The notes under the pieces were generated by a model. The model was not told the origin of the DNA, searched no databases, and was given only the letters and a program-made list of their open reading frames with translations. Positions 34,857-43,453 of a DNA stretch of 47,632 nucleotides are shown here, piece by piece. The DNA comes from Terrisporobacter sp. Lineage in GTDB: Bacteria > Bacillota_A > Clostridia > Peptostreptococcales > Peptostreptococcaceae. The first letter of the stretch is position 1, and every line of letters begins with the position of its first letter. Location of the stretch: contig JARKUZ010000023.1 in the NCBI GenBank assembly GCA_029851945.1, forward strand, positions 1-47,632, in the 5' to 3' direction. A program made the position numbers and the translations under genes.

Positions 34857-35591
34857 ATGAGATTTTGTTTAGATTTTCAACTGGAGAAAAACACTTTTTC
34901 CAAAGATTATAGAAAAATAATTTTAAGTTATATAAAGAAATCATTATGTGAAATATCAGATGGAATATACTATGACAAATTTTTTAAAGATAATATACAA
35001 AAAGACTTTTCCTTTAGTGTTAAGTTTCCTCCAAATTCAAAGTTTACAAAAGATGAGATAATACTTGGAGAGCCTAATATTAAAGTATTATTTACAACAG
35101 ATGATAGAAATAAGACAGGATTTATTTTACAACAGGCTTTCCTAAAGCAACGATATATAAAATTTCTAATCAGCAATAAAAATTCAATTAAACTAAACTC
35201 AATTCAACAATTAAGAAGTCAAAAGATAACAAGTTCCAAAGTAATATTTAAAACATATGGCTTATGTGTAAGAGACCATTGCAAAGAAAGAGATAACAAA
35301 GATATATACTATGTATATAGTGATGAAAAATTTAATGAACAACTGAAAATAGTTTTGAAAAATCAAGCTAAGCAAGGTGGTTTTAATGAAAATATTGTAG
35401 ATGACATGAAATTTACACCACTGAATTGTAAAAAGGTGCTGGTGTCACATTACAATAATTTAATTGATACAACAGTAGGATCTTTTTTATTGGAGGGGAA
35501 TCCTTTGTTTCTTCAATATTTATACAATGTAGGCATGGGAAGTCGCAATACCAGTTTTGGGTATTTAGATATAGTTACACAAGATTTGTAG
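34857..35591 (+). CDS. cas6: CRISPR pre-crRNA endoribonuclease Cas6
   Basis: 244 residues, RAMP superfamily. The C-terminal Gly-rich loop GMGSRNTSFGYLDIV is the recognisable Cas6 signature; the protein opens with the usual first strand MRFCLDFQLEKN. It cuts the array transcript within each repeat, leaving an 8-nt handle (here ATGTAAAT) on each crRNA. First gene of the cas operon, with AGGGGAG 7 nt before the ATG. Its promoter region carries the mini-CRISPR target site, so it may be under Cascade-based autorepression. Confidence 0.88.
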   Translation: MRFCLDFQLEKNTFSKDYRKIILSYIKKSLCEISDGIYYDKFFKDNIQKDFSFSVKFPPNSKFTKDEIILGEPNIKVLFTTDDRNKTGFILQQAFLKQRYIKFLISNKNSIKLNSIQQLRSQKITSSKVIFKTYGLCVRDHCKERDNKDIYYVYSDEKFNEQLKIVLKNQAKQGGFNENIVDDMKFTPLNCKKVLVSHYNNLIDTTVGSFLLEGNPLFLQYLYNVGMGSRNTSFGYLDIVTQDL

Positions 35592-35606
35592 ATAGGGGGT
35601 GATAAA

Positions 35607-37013
35607 TTGAAAACCATATTAGATAATAATGAAAAGTTTGATATAAGATTGGAGCCATCTGATTGGAGATATTCTGCTTCAATCTTAGGTCTTTTAGAGT
35701 ATTTTTCTGAAATAGATCCATTAGGAGAATTTCATGAAATTAAAGGTGATTGTATTGAGTATAGTAGTAAAGCTCTAAGTAAGGATAATTATTTGAAGTT
35801 TGTAGAAATAAAGTATGGTGAAAATCTTCATCATAAGTATGTGGAATCCAAATTAGAAGGATATACGTTTGATGATAAGAATGAAAATAATAAGGATTTT
35901 ATAAAACAAATAAATGAAAAACTTAATGGCAACACCATAATGAAAAAAGTATTTAAAAAAGTCAAATTTGATGGAACTAATAAAAATGAAATTCTATCTT
36001 TAATTGAGGACAATAGAGAAGAATTAACACTTGAAACATTTAGAAATAAACAAGATATGTATAGAAACTACTGTAATACGAACCAATTATTTAATGAATC
36101 TCAAAATTATTGCAGACTAGTGGGATACTATATTGATGCCAATAGAAAATCTAAGTCTACAGGATATGCTTTTAACATGAATAGTTTTATAGGACAAGAT
36201 ATACCGGAGTTTGACTATATACCATTTGCATTTGTAAATGATCGACAATCAATATTTATAAACGATAACTATGAAATAAAAAGGCTACAAGTTTCTAAAA
36301 AAATATTAGAAGATAAGATAAAAGCAGCCAAATCAGATTTAGAATTAGAAAATAAAAAAATAAGTGCAAAATATTCTTTATTTAAAGCCATTATGGAGTC
36401 ATCTGATTTTATTGAATATGATGTGGAGGTTATAGTAAAAGACAGAAATAAGGATTATTTTGAAACGTTATACATAAGAAAACAAAGTATAGATATACTG
36501 AAAAAAATTAATAAAAGTAAAATTGATTATAATTCTTTATGCTTTTCCTATAAGATAAGTGAGGATTACTATATAAATGTGTATGAGAAAGTAATGGAGT
36601 CCATATTAAACAATATACTTTTAGATGAAATTATAGATTTCTTATTAAAGGACAATAGAAATAGCTATATAGTTTATCAGTTAATTAATATAAATGAGTT
36701 AATTAGGGGTGAAAATAAAATGGAAGATAATATGAGAAAAAATATTCATGCTTGTGCCAATGAAGTAATAAGGAAAATTCAAGCAAATAAGTTGGAAAGT
36801 TATAGAAATAAACTTACTAGTTCTATAATATTTAAAGATTATGACAGATTTTGTGAAATTTTATTACAATTATCAAACTATGCAGATGTTTATTTTAGTT
36901 TTGCAGACAAATTATTTATAAATTTTGAAGATAATAAAGATATAGCTTACATGTTTATAAATGCACTAAGTAAAAACAAAATCAATGATAATTCAAATGA
37001 ATCAAATAAATAA
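35607..37013 (+). CDS. cas8b: Type I-B Cascade large subunit Cas8b (Cst1-like)
   Basis: 468 residues. I assign it by position (cas6-X-cas7-cas5), length and an N-terminus (FDIRLEPSDWRYSASILGLLEYF) like Cst1/Cas8b proteins of the Tneap subtype. Large subunits are poorly conserved, so sequence alone is weak evidence. It recognises the PAM and holds the target in Cascade. Start is TTG at 35607, after AGGGGGTGA (35594-35602). An internal ribosome site at 36705-36712 with an in-frame ATG at 36720 would produce a separate small subunit from its last 97 residues. Confidence 0.82.
   Translation: MKTILDNNEKFDIRLEPSDWRYSASILGLLEYFSEIDPLGEFHEIKGDCIEYSSKALSKDNYLKFVEIKYGENLHHKYVESKLEGYTFDDKNENNKDFIKQINEKLNGNTIMKKVFKKVKFDGTNKNEILSLIEDNREELTLETFRNKQDMYRNYCNTNQLFNESQNYCRLVGYYIDANRKSKSTGYAFNMNSFIGQDIPEFDYIPFAFVNDRQSIFINDNYEIKRLQVSKKILEDKIKAAKSDLELENKKISAKYSLFKAIMESSDFIEYDVEVIVKDRNKDYFETLYIRKQSIDILKKINKSKIDYNSLCFSYKISEDYYINVYEKVMESILNNILLDEIIDFLLKDNRNSYIVYQLININELIRGENKMEDNMRKNIHACANEVIRKIQANKLESYRNKLTSSIIFKDYDRFCEILLQLSNYADVYFSFADKLFINFEDNKDIAYMFINALSKNKINDNSNESNK
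36720..37013 (+). CDS. cas11b: Cas11b small subunit, internal translation product of cas8b
   Basis: In-frame ATG at 36720 (residue 372 of Cas8b; MEDNMRKNIHACANEV) lies 7 nt after AGGGGTGA (36705-36712), as strong a ribosome site as those of the other cas genes here. The product is 97 residues, mostly helical, the expected size of Cas11. Independent translation of Cas11 from within the cas8 gene is established for I-B, I-C and I-D systems, and this Cascade has no separate small-subunit gene. Expression here is inferred. Confidence 0.7.
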   Translation: MEDNMRKNIHACANEVIRKIQANKLESYRNKLTSSIIFKDYDRFCEILLQLSNYADVYFSFADKLFINFEDNKDIAYMFINALSKNKINDNSNESNK

Positions 37014-37027
37014 GGGGGATATAAAAT

Positions 37028-37924
37028 ATGAAAAAGAATTCTTTAACATTAACAGCAGTAGCGAATATGACTTCAAATTATTCAGAGGGTCTAGGTAATA
37101 TAGCAAGCGTACAAAAAGTATTTAGAAATAGAAAAGTATACTCTATAAGAAGTAGAGAAAGTTTAAAAAATGCAATCATGGTACAAAGCGGAATGTATGA
37201 TGATTTACAAACAGAAGAAAATGGTGCAACTCAAAAATTAGCAAACCTAGAATTAAATGCATCTAACTGTAGAGCACTTGAAGGTGGATATATGAATACA
37301 AAAGGAACTACAACTATAAGAAAAAGTTCTTTTTATCTAACAGATGCCATATCTTGTGAAAGTTTCGTAAATGAAACAAGATTCCATAATAATTTATACT
37401 TAGCAAGCAACTTAGCTAAAGCAAAAAATATAAATTTACAGGAAAAGGCAGGAGAAGCAGGTCTTATGCCTTATCAATATGAATACGACAAATCTCTAAA
37501 AGTATACAGTATCACTATAGATTTAGAAATGATAGGAAAAGATGAGAATTTTGAAAATGAAGAAGGCTATAAAGAAGCAGATAATAAAGAAAAAGCTGAT
37601 AGAGTAAATTCCATATTAGATGCCATAGAAAATTTAAGCCTTACAGTAAAAGGAAACCTAGACAATGCAGAGCCTGTATTTGTAGTAGGGGGATTATCGA
37701 ATAGAAAAACACATTATTTTGAAAATGTAGTAAAAGTAGAAGAAGGAAGATTGGTCTTATCAGATGATTTAGTAGAAAAAGTATCAAAAGGCTATAATGT
37801 TGGTCTACTAAAAGGAGATACATTTATGAATGAAGGCGAAATCATAGAAAAGTTAAATCCTACTAGTATAATTAAATTTTTTGATCAATTAAGAGAAGAT
37901 GTAAATGCTTACTTTGAGGTATAA
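37028..37924 (+). CDS. cas7: Cascade backbone protein Cas7 (Cst2/DevR family)
   Basis: 298 residues. The N-terminus (SLTLTAVANMTSNYSEGLGN) and the early SIRSRESLKNAIM are typical of the DevR/Cst2 branch of Cas7. Several copies coat the crRNA spacer, with a kink at every sixth base. Very regular codons and a good ribosome site (AAGGGGGA) suggest high expression, as expected for a multi-copy subunit. It lies 14 nt after cas8b and 18 nt before cas5. Confidence 0.92.
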   Translation: MKKNSLTLTAVANMTSNYSEGLGNIASVQKVFRNRKVYSIRSRESLKNAIMVQSGMYDDLQTEENGATQKLANLELNASNCRALEGGYMNTKGTTTIRKSSFYLTDAISCESFVNETRFHNNLYLASNLAKAKNINLQEKAGEAGLMPYQYEYDKSLKVYSITIDLEMIGKDENFENEEGYKEADNKEKADRVNSILDAIENLSLTVKGNLDNAEPVFVVGGLSNRKTHYFENVVKVEEGRLVLSDDLVEKVSKGYNVGLLKGDTFMNEGEIIEKLNPTSIIKFFDQLREDVNAYFEV

Positions 37925-39022
<1,098 letters not shown>

Positions 39023-39028
39023 TTTGAG

Positions 39029-39052
39029 AGCAGTAGGTAATTGCCTACTGCT
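39029..39052 (+). terminator. Hairpin between cas5 and cas3
   Basis: AGCAGTAGG (39029-39037) pairs with CCTACTGCT (39044-39052), 9 bp and a 6-nt loop. There is no T-run, and AAAAAGGAG of cas3 follows at once. More likely an mRNA stability or partial attenuation element that lowers cas3 relative to Cascade than a true terminator. Confidence 0.5.
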
Positions 39053-39067
39053 TAAAAAGGAGTAAAA

Positions 39068-41434
39068 ATGAGGAAAATATATGAAAAGTTATTAGAAGAA
39101 TCTATTATATCATGTATAAAAGAGAAAAACGCAAAGCCAAATATAACAATATTAGAACATACAAATGATTTACTTGATGTATTAGATTTATTATGGGAAC
39201 TAGGATATATAAAAGAGGAACGTATTTATAAATTAGTTCAAGCAGCATGTGTATATCATGATATTGGAAAAATAAATGAAGAATTTCAAAAAAGAGTTAA
39301 TAGTAAAACATTAATAAGATTTAATGAAAATAAAGAAGTAGCTCATAATGTATTATCTGTATATTTTATAGACGATAGTAAATTTGATAACAAAGAAGAT
39401 TATTTTAGAGTAGTAAATGCAGTAATTAATCACCATGATTATTGTGATATAGATGTTGCTATGTCTGATAAAAGTGAAATAATAGAGAAGTTGTTGCTAG
39501 AATTTGAACATAAAAAACTTAAAAAAGCAACTATTAGAAGAGTAGCAAAAATTGCACATGATATAGATTCTATAAAAATAAAAGGTTATCTACATAAATG
39601 TGATTATAGTGCAAGCTCTGGTAATATAGCAGAATACAAAAATGACTTTTTAGAAGAAGTATTGGAAAATGTACTTAATACATGGAAAGAATCAAATGCA
39701 AATGCAAACTGGAATGAATTACAAAAGTTTTGTATAGAAAATAAAGATGAAAACATCATAGCAATAGCTCAGACAGGTATGGGAAAAACAGAAGCAGGAT
39801 TATTATGGATGGGAAATAATAAAGGATTTTTCATATTACCAATAAGAACAGCTATAAATGCTATTTATGATAGAACTAAAAAATATATTTTGGATTATTA
39901 TAAAGATACTTCAAATGAAGAATTAAATCATAAACTAGGATTATTACACTCAAGCTCTTTAGAGTATTTACTCTCTAAGAAAGATGGTGAAAATAGTTAT
40001 TTAGAAACTATAGAAGATGATATAGGTAATAAAGAAAATCAAGAAATAATCAAATATGATAATGAGGCTAAACAATTATCTCTTCCAATAAATATTTCAA
40101 CAATAGATCAATTATTTGATTTTGTATATAAATATCCAGCATATGAATTAAAACTTACAACATTGGCATACTCAAAAGTCGTAATAGATGAAATACAAAT
40201 GTATGGTCCAGATTTACTAGCGTATTTAATATATGGTTTAGAAAAAATAGTAGAACAAGGAGGGAAAGTGGCTATTTTAACTGCTACTCTACCACCATTT
40301 GTAAGAGATTTATTATGTGAAAATATAGATTTTAAAATGAATGAAAATGGATTTGTGGATAATTCAATAAGACATAATTTAAAAACTATAGATGCAAAAA
40401 TCAGCTCAGATGATATATGCAACAAATATAATGAAAATAATGAGAAGGGTATAAGTAATAAAATACTAGTAGTTTGCAATAGTATTACAGAAGCTCAAAA
40501 TTTATATGAAGAGATAGAAGGTAAAATAGGCAATGCAAACTTACATATATTGCATGCTAAATTTATAAAATGCGAGCGTTTAGAAAAAGAATCACAAATT
40601 ATTGATTTTGGTAAAACTTATAAAAAGGATAGTGAAGAGATTGATAAGCAAAGTGGAATCTGGATATCTACATCAATAGTAGAAGCTAGTTTAGATATAG
40701 ATTTTGATTATTTATTTACAGAATTACAAGATTTAAACTCATTATTCCAAAGGCTAGGAAGATGCAATAGAAAAGGTAAAAAAGATAGCAGTGAAACTAA
40801 TTGTTTTGTTTATACTCAAATAGATGAAAGAAGTTTTATAAATGGAGAAAAAGGATATATAGATAGAGATATTTTTAATTTATCAAAAGAAGCTATATGT
40901 TCATGGGATGGACAAATTTCTGAATCTGAAAAAATAGATTTAATTAATAAGTATCTTACTATGGAAAAAATAAAGAATAGTAGTTATATCAAAGAATACA
41001 AAAATACTTATAATTTTATAAAGAATTTGACACCAGATACATTTAAGGCAGATGAAGTTAAACTGAGAAATATATTATCAAAAGATATAATCCCAAGTCC
41101 TATTTATCATAAATATAACGGTGAAATAAAAGAACTAGAATTAATGTTAAATGATAAATCATTGAATTCAAAAGATAAAATACCAGAAAAAATAAAACTA
41201 CAAAATGAATTAAAGAAATATACAGTATCTATTCATCCAAATCATATATCAAACTATTATAGAGCATTAAATAATAAGCTAGCAACAGAATATGATAAGG
41301 TGAGAGTGAGTGATTATGAGTATATACCAGTTATAGAATGTGAATATAATGAAGTAGGATACAGACAAAAGAAATTTAACAATCAAGATAATATGAATTC
41401 TACTTGTAAAAGTATATATGATTTTATGTTCTAA
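39068..41434 (+). CDS. cas3: CRISPR helicase-nuclease Cas3
   Basis: 788 residues. The N-terminal HD nuclease has His31, the HD pair 64-65 (CVYHDIGKINEEF), EVAHNVLS and INHHDYCD. The SF2 helicase follows: QTGMGKT (235-241), DEIQ box (374-377, in VVIDEIQMYG), LTATLPP, and QRLGRCNRKG as motif VI. All catalytic motifs are present, so it should be active in target degradation after recruitment by Cascade. It ends 36 nt before the preferred cas4 start. Ribosome site AAAAAGGAG. Confidence 0.95.
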   Translation: MRKIYEKLLEESIISCIKEKNAKPNITILEHTNDLLDVLDLLWELGYIKEERIYKLVQAACVYHDIGKINEEFQKRVNSKTLIRFNENKEVAHNVLSVYFIDDSKFDNKEDYFRVVNAVINHHDYCDIDVAMSDKSEIIEKLLLEFEHKKLKKATIRRVAKIAHDIDSIKIKGYLHKCDYSASSGNIAEYKNDFLEEVLENVLNTWKESNANANWNELQKFCIENKDENIIAIAQTGMGKTEAGLLWMGNNKGFFILPIRTAINAIYDRTKKYILDYYKDTSNEELNHKLGLLHSSSLEYLLSKKDGENSYLETIEDDIGNKENQEIIKYDNEAKQLSLPINISTIDQLFDFVYKYPAYELKLTTLAYSKVVIDEIQMYGPDLLAYLIYGLEKIVEQGGKVAILTATLPPFVRDLLCENIDFKMNENGFVDNSIRHNLKTIDAKISSDDICNKYNENNEKGISNKILVVCNSITEAQNLYEEIEGKIGNANLHILHAKFIKCERLEKESQIIDFGKTYKKDSEEIDKQSGIWISTSIVEASLDIDFDYLFTELQDLNSLFQRLGRCNRKGKKDSSETNCFVYTQIDERSFINGEKGYIDRDIFNLSKEAICSWDGQISESEKIDLINKYLTMEKIKNSSYIKEYKNTYNFIKNLTPDTFKADEVKLRNILSKDIIPSPIYHKYNGEIKELELMLNDKSLNSKDKIPEKIKLQNELKKYTVSIHPNHISNYYRALNNKLATEYDKVRVSDYEYIPVIECEYNEVGYRQKKFNNQDNMNSTCKSIYDFMF

Positions 41435-41469
41435 ATATGTTTAAAACTTATATTAAAGAGGTGTATTAT

Positions 41470-41964
41470 TTGGAAAAACAAATTACAGGGGTAATGGTAT
41501 ACTACTATGAAGTATGCAAAAGGAAGCTGTGGTATTTTTATCATGAAATACAGATGGAACAAGGAAATGAAAATGTTGAAATAGGAAAAGTATTAGATGA
41601 AGAAACTTATAAAAGAGATAAAAAACATATTAACATAGATAATATTGTAAATATTGACTTTATACGTTCAAAGGGAATATTGCATGAAGTTAAAAAGAGT
41701 AAGAAGATTGAAGAAGCAAGTATACTACAAGTAAAATATTACTTATATTTTTTACATAAAAGAGGGGTTAAGAATATAAAAGGTAAGATAGATTATCCAC
41801 TTCTAAAGCAAAATATAGATATAGAATTAAAAGATGAAGATATGGAAAATATGGAAGAAGTACTAAATAACATACATGACATAGTGATGAAAGACACTCC
41901 ACCAATATTGGATAAGAAAAGAATATGTAAGTCTTGTGCATATTATGATTTATGTTTTATCTAA
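41470..41964 (+). CDS. cas4: CRISPR adaptation exonuclease Cas4
   Basis: 164 residues from TTG at 41470, which lies 6 nt after AAAGAGGTG; the upstream ATG at 41437 has no ribosome site. RecB-like nuclease: early Cys in YYYEVCKRKLWYFYH, motif II/III region HEVKKSKKIEEASILQVKYY (with the QxxxY motif) and three C-terminal cysteines in ICKSCAYYDLC, giving the four-Cys iron-sulfur cluster. It selects and trims prespacers with a correct PAM. Confidence 0.92.
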   Translation: MEKQITGVMVYYYEVCKRKLWYFYHEIQMEQGNENVEIGKVLDEETYKRDKKHINIDNIVNIDFIRSKGILHEVKKSKKIEEASILQVKYYLYFLHKRGVKNIKGKIDYPLLKQNIDIELKDEDMENMEEVLNNIHDIVMKDTPPILDKKRICKSCAYYDLCFI

Positions 41965-41986
41965 ACTAATATAAAAGGGGAAACTT

Positions 41987-42979
41987 ATGAAGAGAAGTTA
42001 TTACATTTATAATAATGGAATTTTAAAAAGACAAGATAATACAATAACATTTATTGATGAAACTGGAGAAAAAAGATATATACCAATAGAAACAGTTAAT
42101 GAAATTTATGTAATGTCTGAGATGGATTTTAATACAAATTTAATTAATTATTTATCTCAATATGGAGTAGTAGTACATTTTTTTAATTATTATAGTTTTT
42201 ACACAGGTACTTTTCAGCCTAGGGAAAAACTAGTTTCTGGAAATCTTTTAGTAAATCAAGTTGAACATTATACTAATGAAGAAAAAAGATTAGATATAGC
42301 TAAGAGATTTATAGATGGTGCAAGTTTTAATATATATCGTAATTTAAGATACTATAATGGTAGAGGAAAAGATGTACAAGTTTATATGGATAAAATAGAA
42401 GAGTTGAGAAAGCAGATACCTAAAAGTAAAAGCATACAAGAGTTAATGGGATATGAAGGTAATATTAGAAAAACATATTATGAGTCATGGAATATTTTAA
42501 TAGACCAAGATATAAATTTTGATAAAAGAGTAAAAAATCCACCTGATAATATGATTAATACATTAATATCTTATGTTAATACATTAGTTTATACAAAGGT
42601 GTTAAGTGCTATATATAATACTCAATTAAATCCTACAGTAAGTTATTTACATGAGCCAGGTAGTAGAAGATTTTCACTAAGTTTGGATATTGCAGAAATA
42701 TTTAAACCTATAATTGGTGATAGACTGATATTTTCTCTACTAAATAAAAAGCAAATAACTGAGAAAAGTTTTACAAAAGATCTTAATTATTTACATTTAA
42801 CAAAAGAAGCATCAAAGACCATAGTAGCAGAGCTTGATAAAAAATTACAAACAACAATAAAACATAAAGAATTAAATAAAAATGTATCCTATGAATATTT
42901 AATGAGATTAGAATGTTATAAGTTAATAAAGCATTTATTAGGAGAAAAAGAATATGAGCCATTTAAAATATGGTGGTAA
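41987..42979 (+). CDS. cas1: CRISPR integrase Cas1
   Basis: 330 residues, type I-B form. Metal ligands are Glu157 in LMGYEGNIRK, His222 in YLHEPGSRRFSL, and Asp234/Glu237 in LSLDIAEIFKPIIGDR. With Cas2 it inserts new spacers at the leader end. Ribosome site AAAAGGGG before the ATG, and cas2 starts 17 nt after its stop. An active-looking integrase fits the long array of identical repeats next door. Confidence 0.96.
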   Translation: MKRSYYIYNNGILKRQDNTITFIDETGEKRYIPIETVNEIYVMSEMDFNTNLINYLSQYGVVVHFFNYYSFYTGTFQPREKLVSGNLLVNQVEHYTNEEKRLDIAKRFIDGASFNIYRNLRYYNGRGKDVQVYMDKIEELRKQIPKSKSIQELMGYEGNIRKTYYESWNILIDQDINFDKRVKNPPDNMINTLISYVNTLVYTKVLSAIYNTQLNPTVSYLHEPGSRRFSLSLDIAEIFKPIIGDRLIFSLLNKKQITEKSFTKDLNYLHLTKEASKTIVAELDKKLQTTIKHKELNKNVSYEYLMRLECYKLIKHLLGEKEYEPFKIWW

Positions 42980-42996
42980 ACTATGGGGGATATACT

Positions 42997-43275
42997 ATGT
43001 ATGTAATTTTAGTTTATGATATAAAAAGTGATGAAGGTGGTCAAAGGGTATTAAGCAAAACTTTTAAAACCTGCAAAAAATATTTATCACATATTCAAAA
43101 TTCAGTTTTTGAAGGGGAGCTATCAAATTCACAAATTGTTAAGCTACAGTATGAATTAAATGATATAATAAGAAGAGATAAAGATTCAATAATTTTGTTT
43201 AAGAGTAGAAGTGATAAGTGGTTAGAAAAGGAAATGTGGGGTATAGATACTGATAAAACTAGTAACTTTATTTAA
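42997..43275 (+). CDS. cas2: CRISPR adaptation protein Cas2
   Basis: 92 residues from ATG 42997, preceded by GGGGGAT at 42985-42991; the ATG at 42970 overlaps the end of cas1 and has no proper ribosome site. Opens with the Cas2 strand MYVILVYDIKSDEGGQR and has the NSVFEGELS segment. It dimerises as the scaffold between two Cas1 dimers. Last cas gene, 178 nt before the first repeat. Confidence 0.95.
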   Translation: MYVILVYDIKSDEGGQRVLSKTFKTCKKYLSHIQNSVFEGELSNSQIVKLQYELNDIIRRDKDSIILFKSRSDKWLEKEMWGIDTDKTSNFI

Positions 43276-43453
43276 TTGTCTACCTGAGATAGTGTAAGAA
43301 ATAAGGTGTACAGACAATAGTAGAAATATCAATTAGTTTGGTCTTATATAGGTAGGGTTTAGACTGGAGAAACTTGATTGATGATGTTGAATTTTTTAGG
43401 TAGACAAAATAGATGGATGAATAGATTTAAAAATCTAGTGTTTGTACACTACG
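43276..43453 (+). promoter_or_regulatory. CRISPR leader
   Basis: The 178 nt between cas2 and the first repeat, on the upstream side given the handle-forming 3' repeat end ATGTAAAT. Contains a 10-bp inverted repeat (TTGTCTACCT at 43276-43285 and AGGTAGACAA at 43398-43407) and a hairpin TAGTGT-ttgt-ACACTA at 43436-43451 that ends 2 nt before repeat 1. New spacers should enter here. The array promoter was not clearly identified. Confidence 0.65.

Noticed and set aside
42970..42996. Earlier ATG for cas2 overlapping cas1
   Set aside because: No ribosome site, and the Cas2 fold begins at MYVILVYDIK from 42997.
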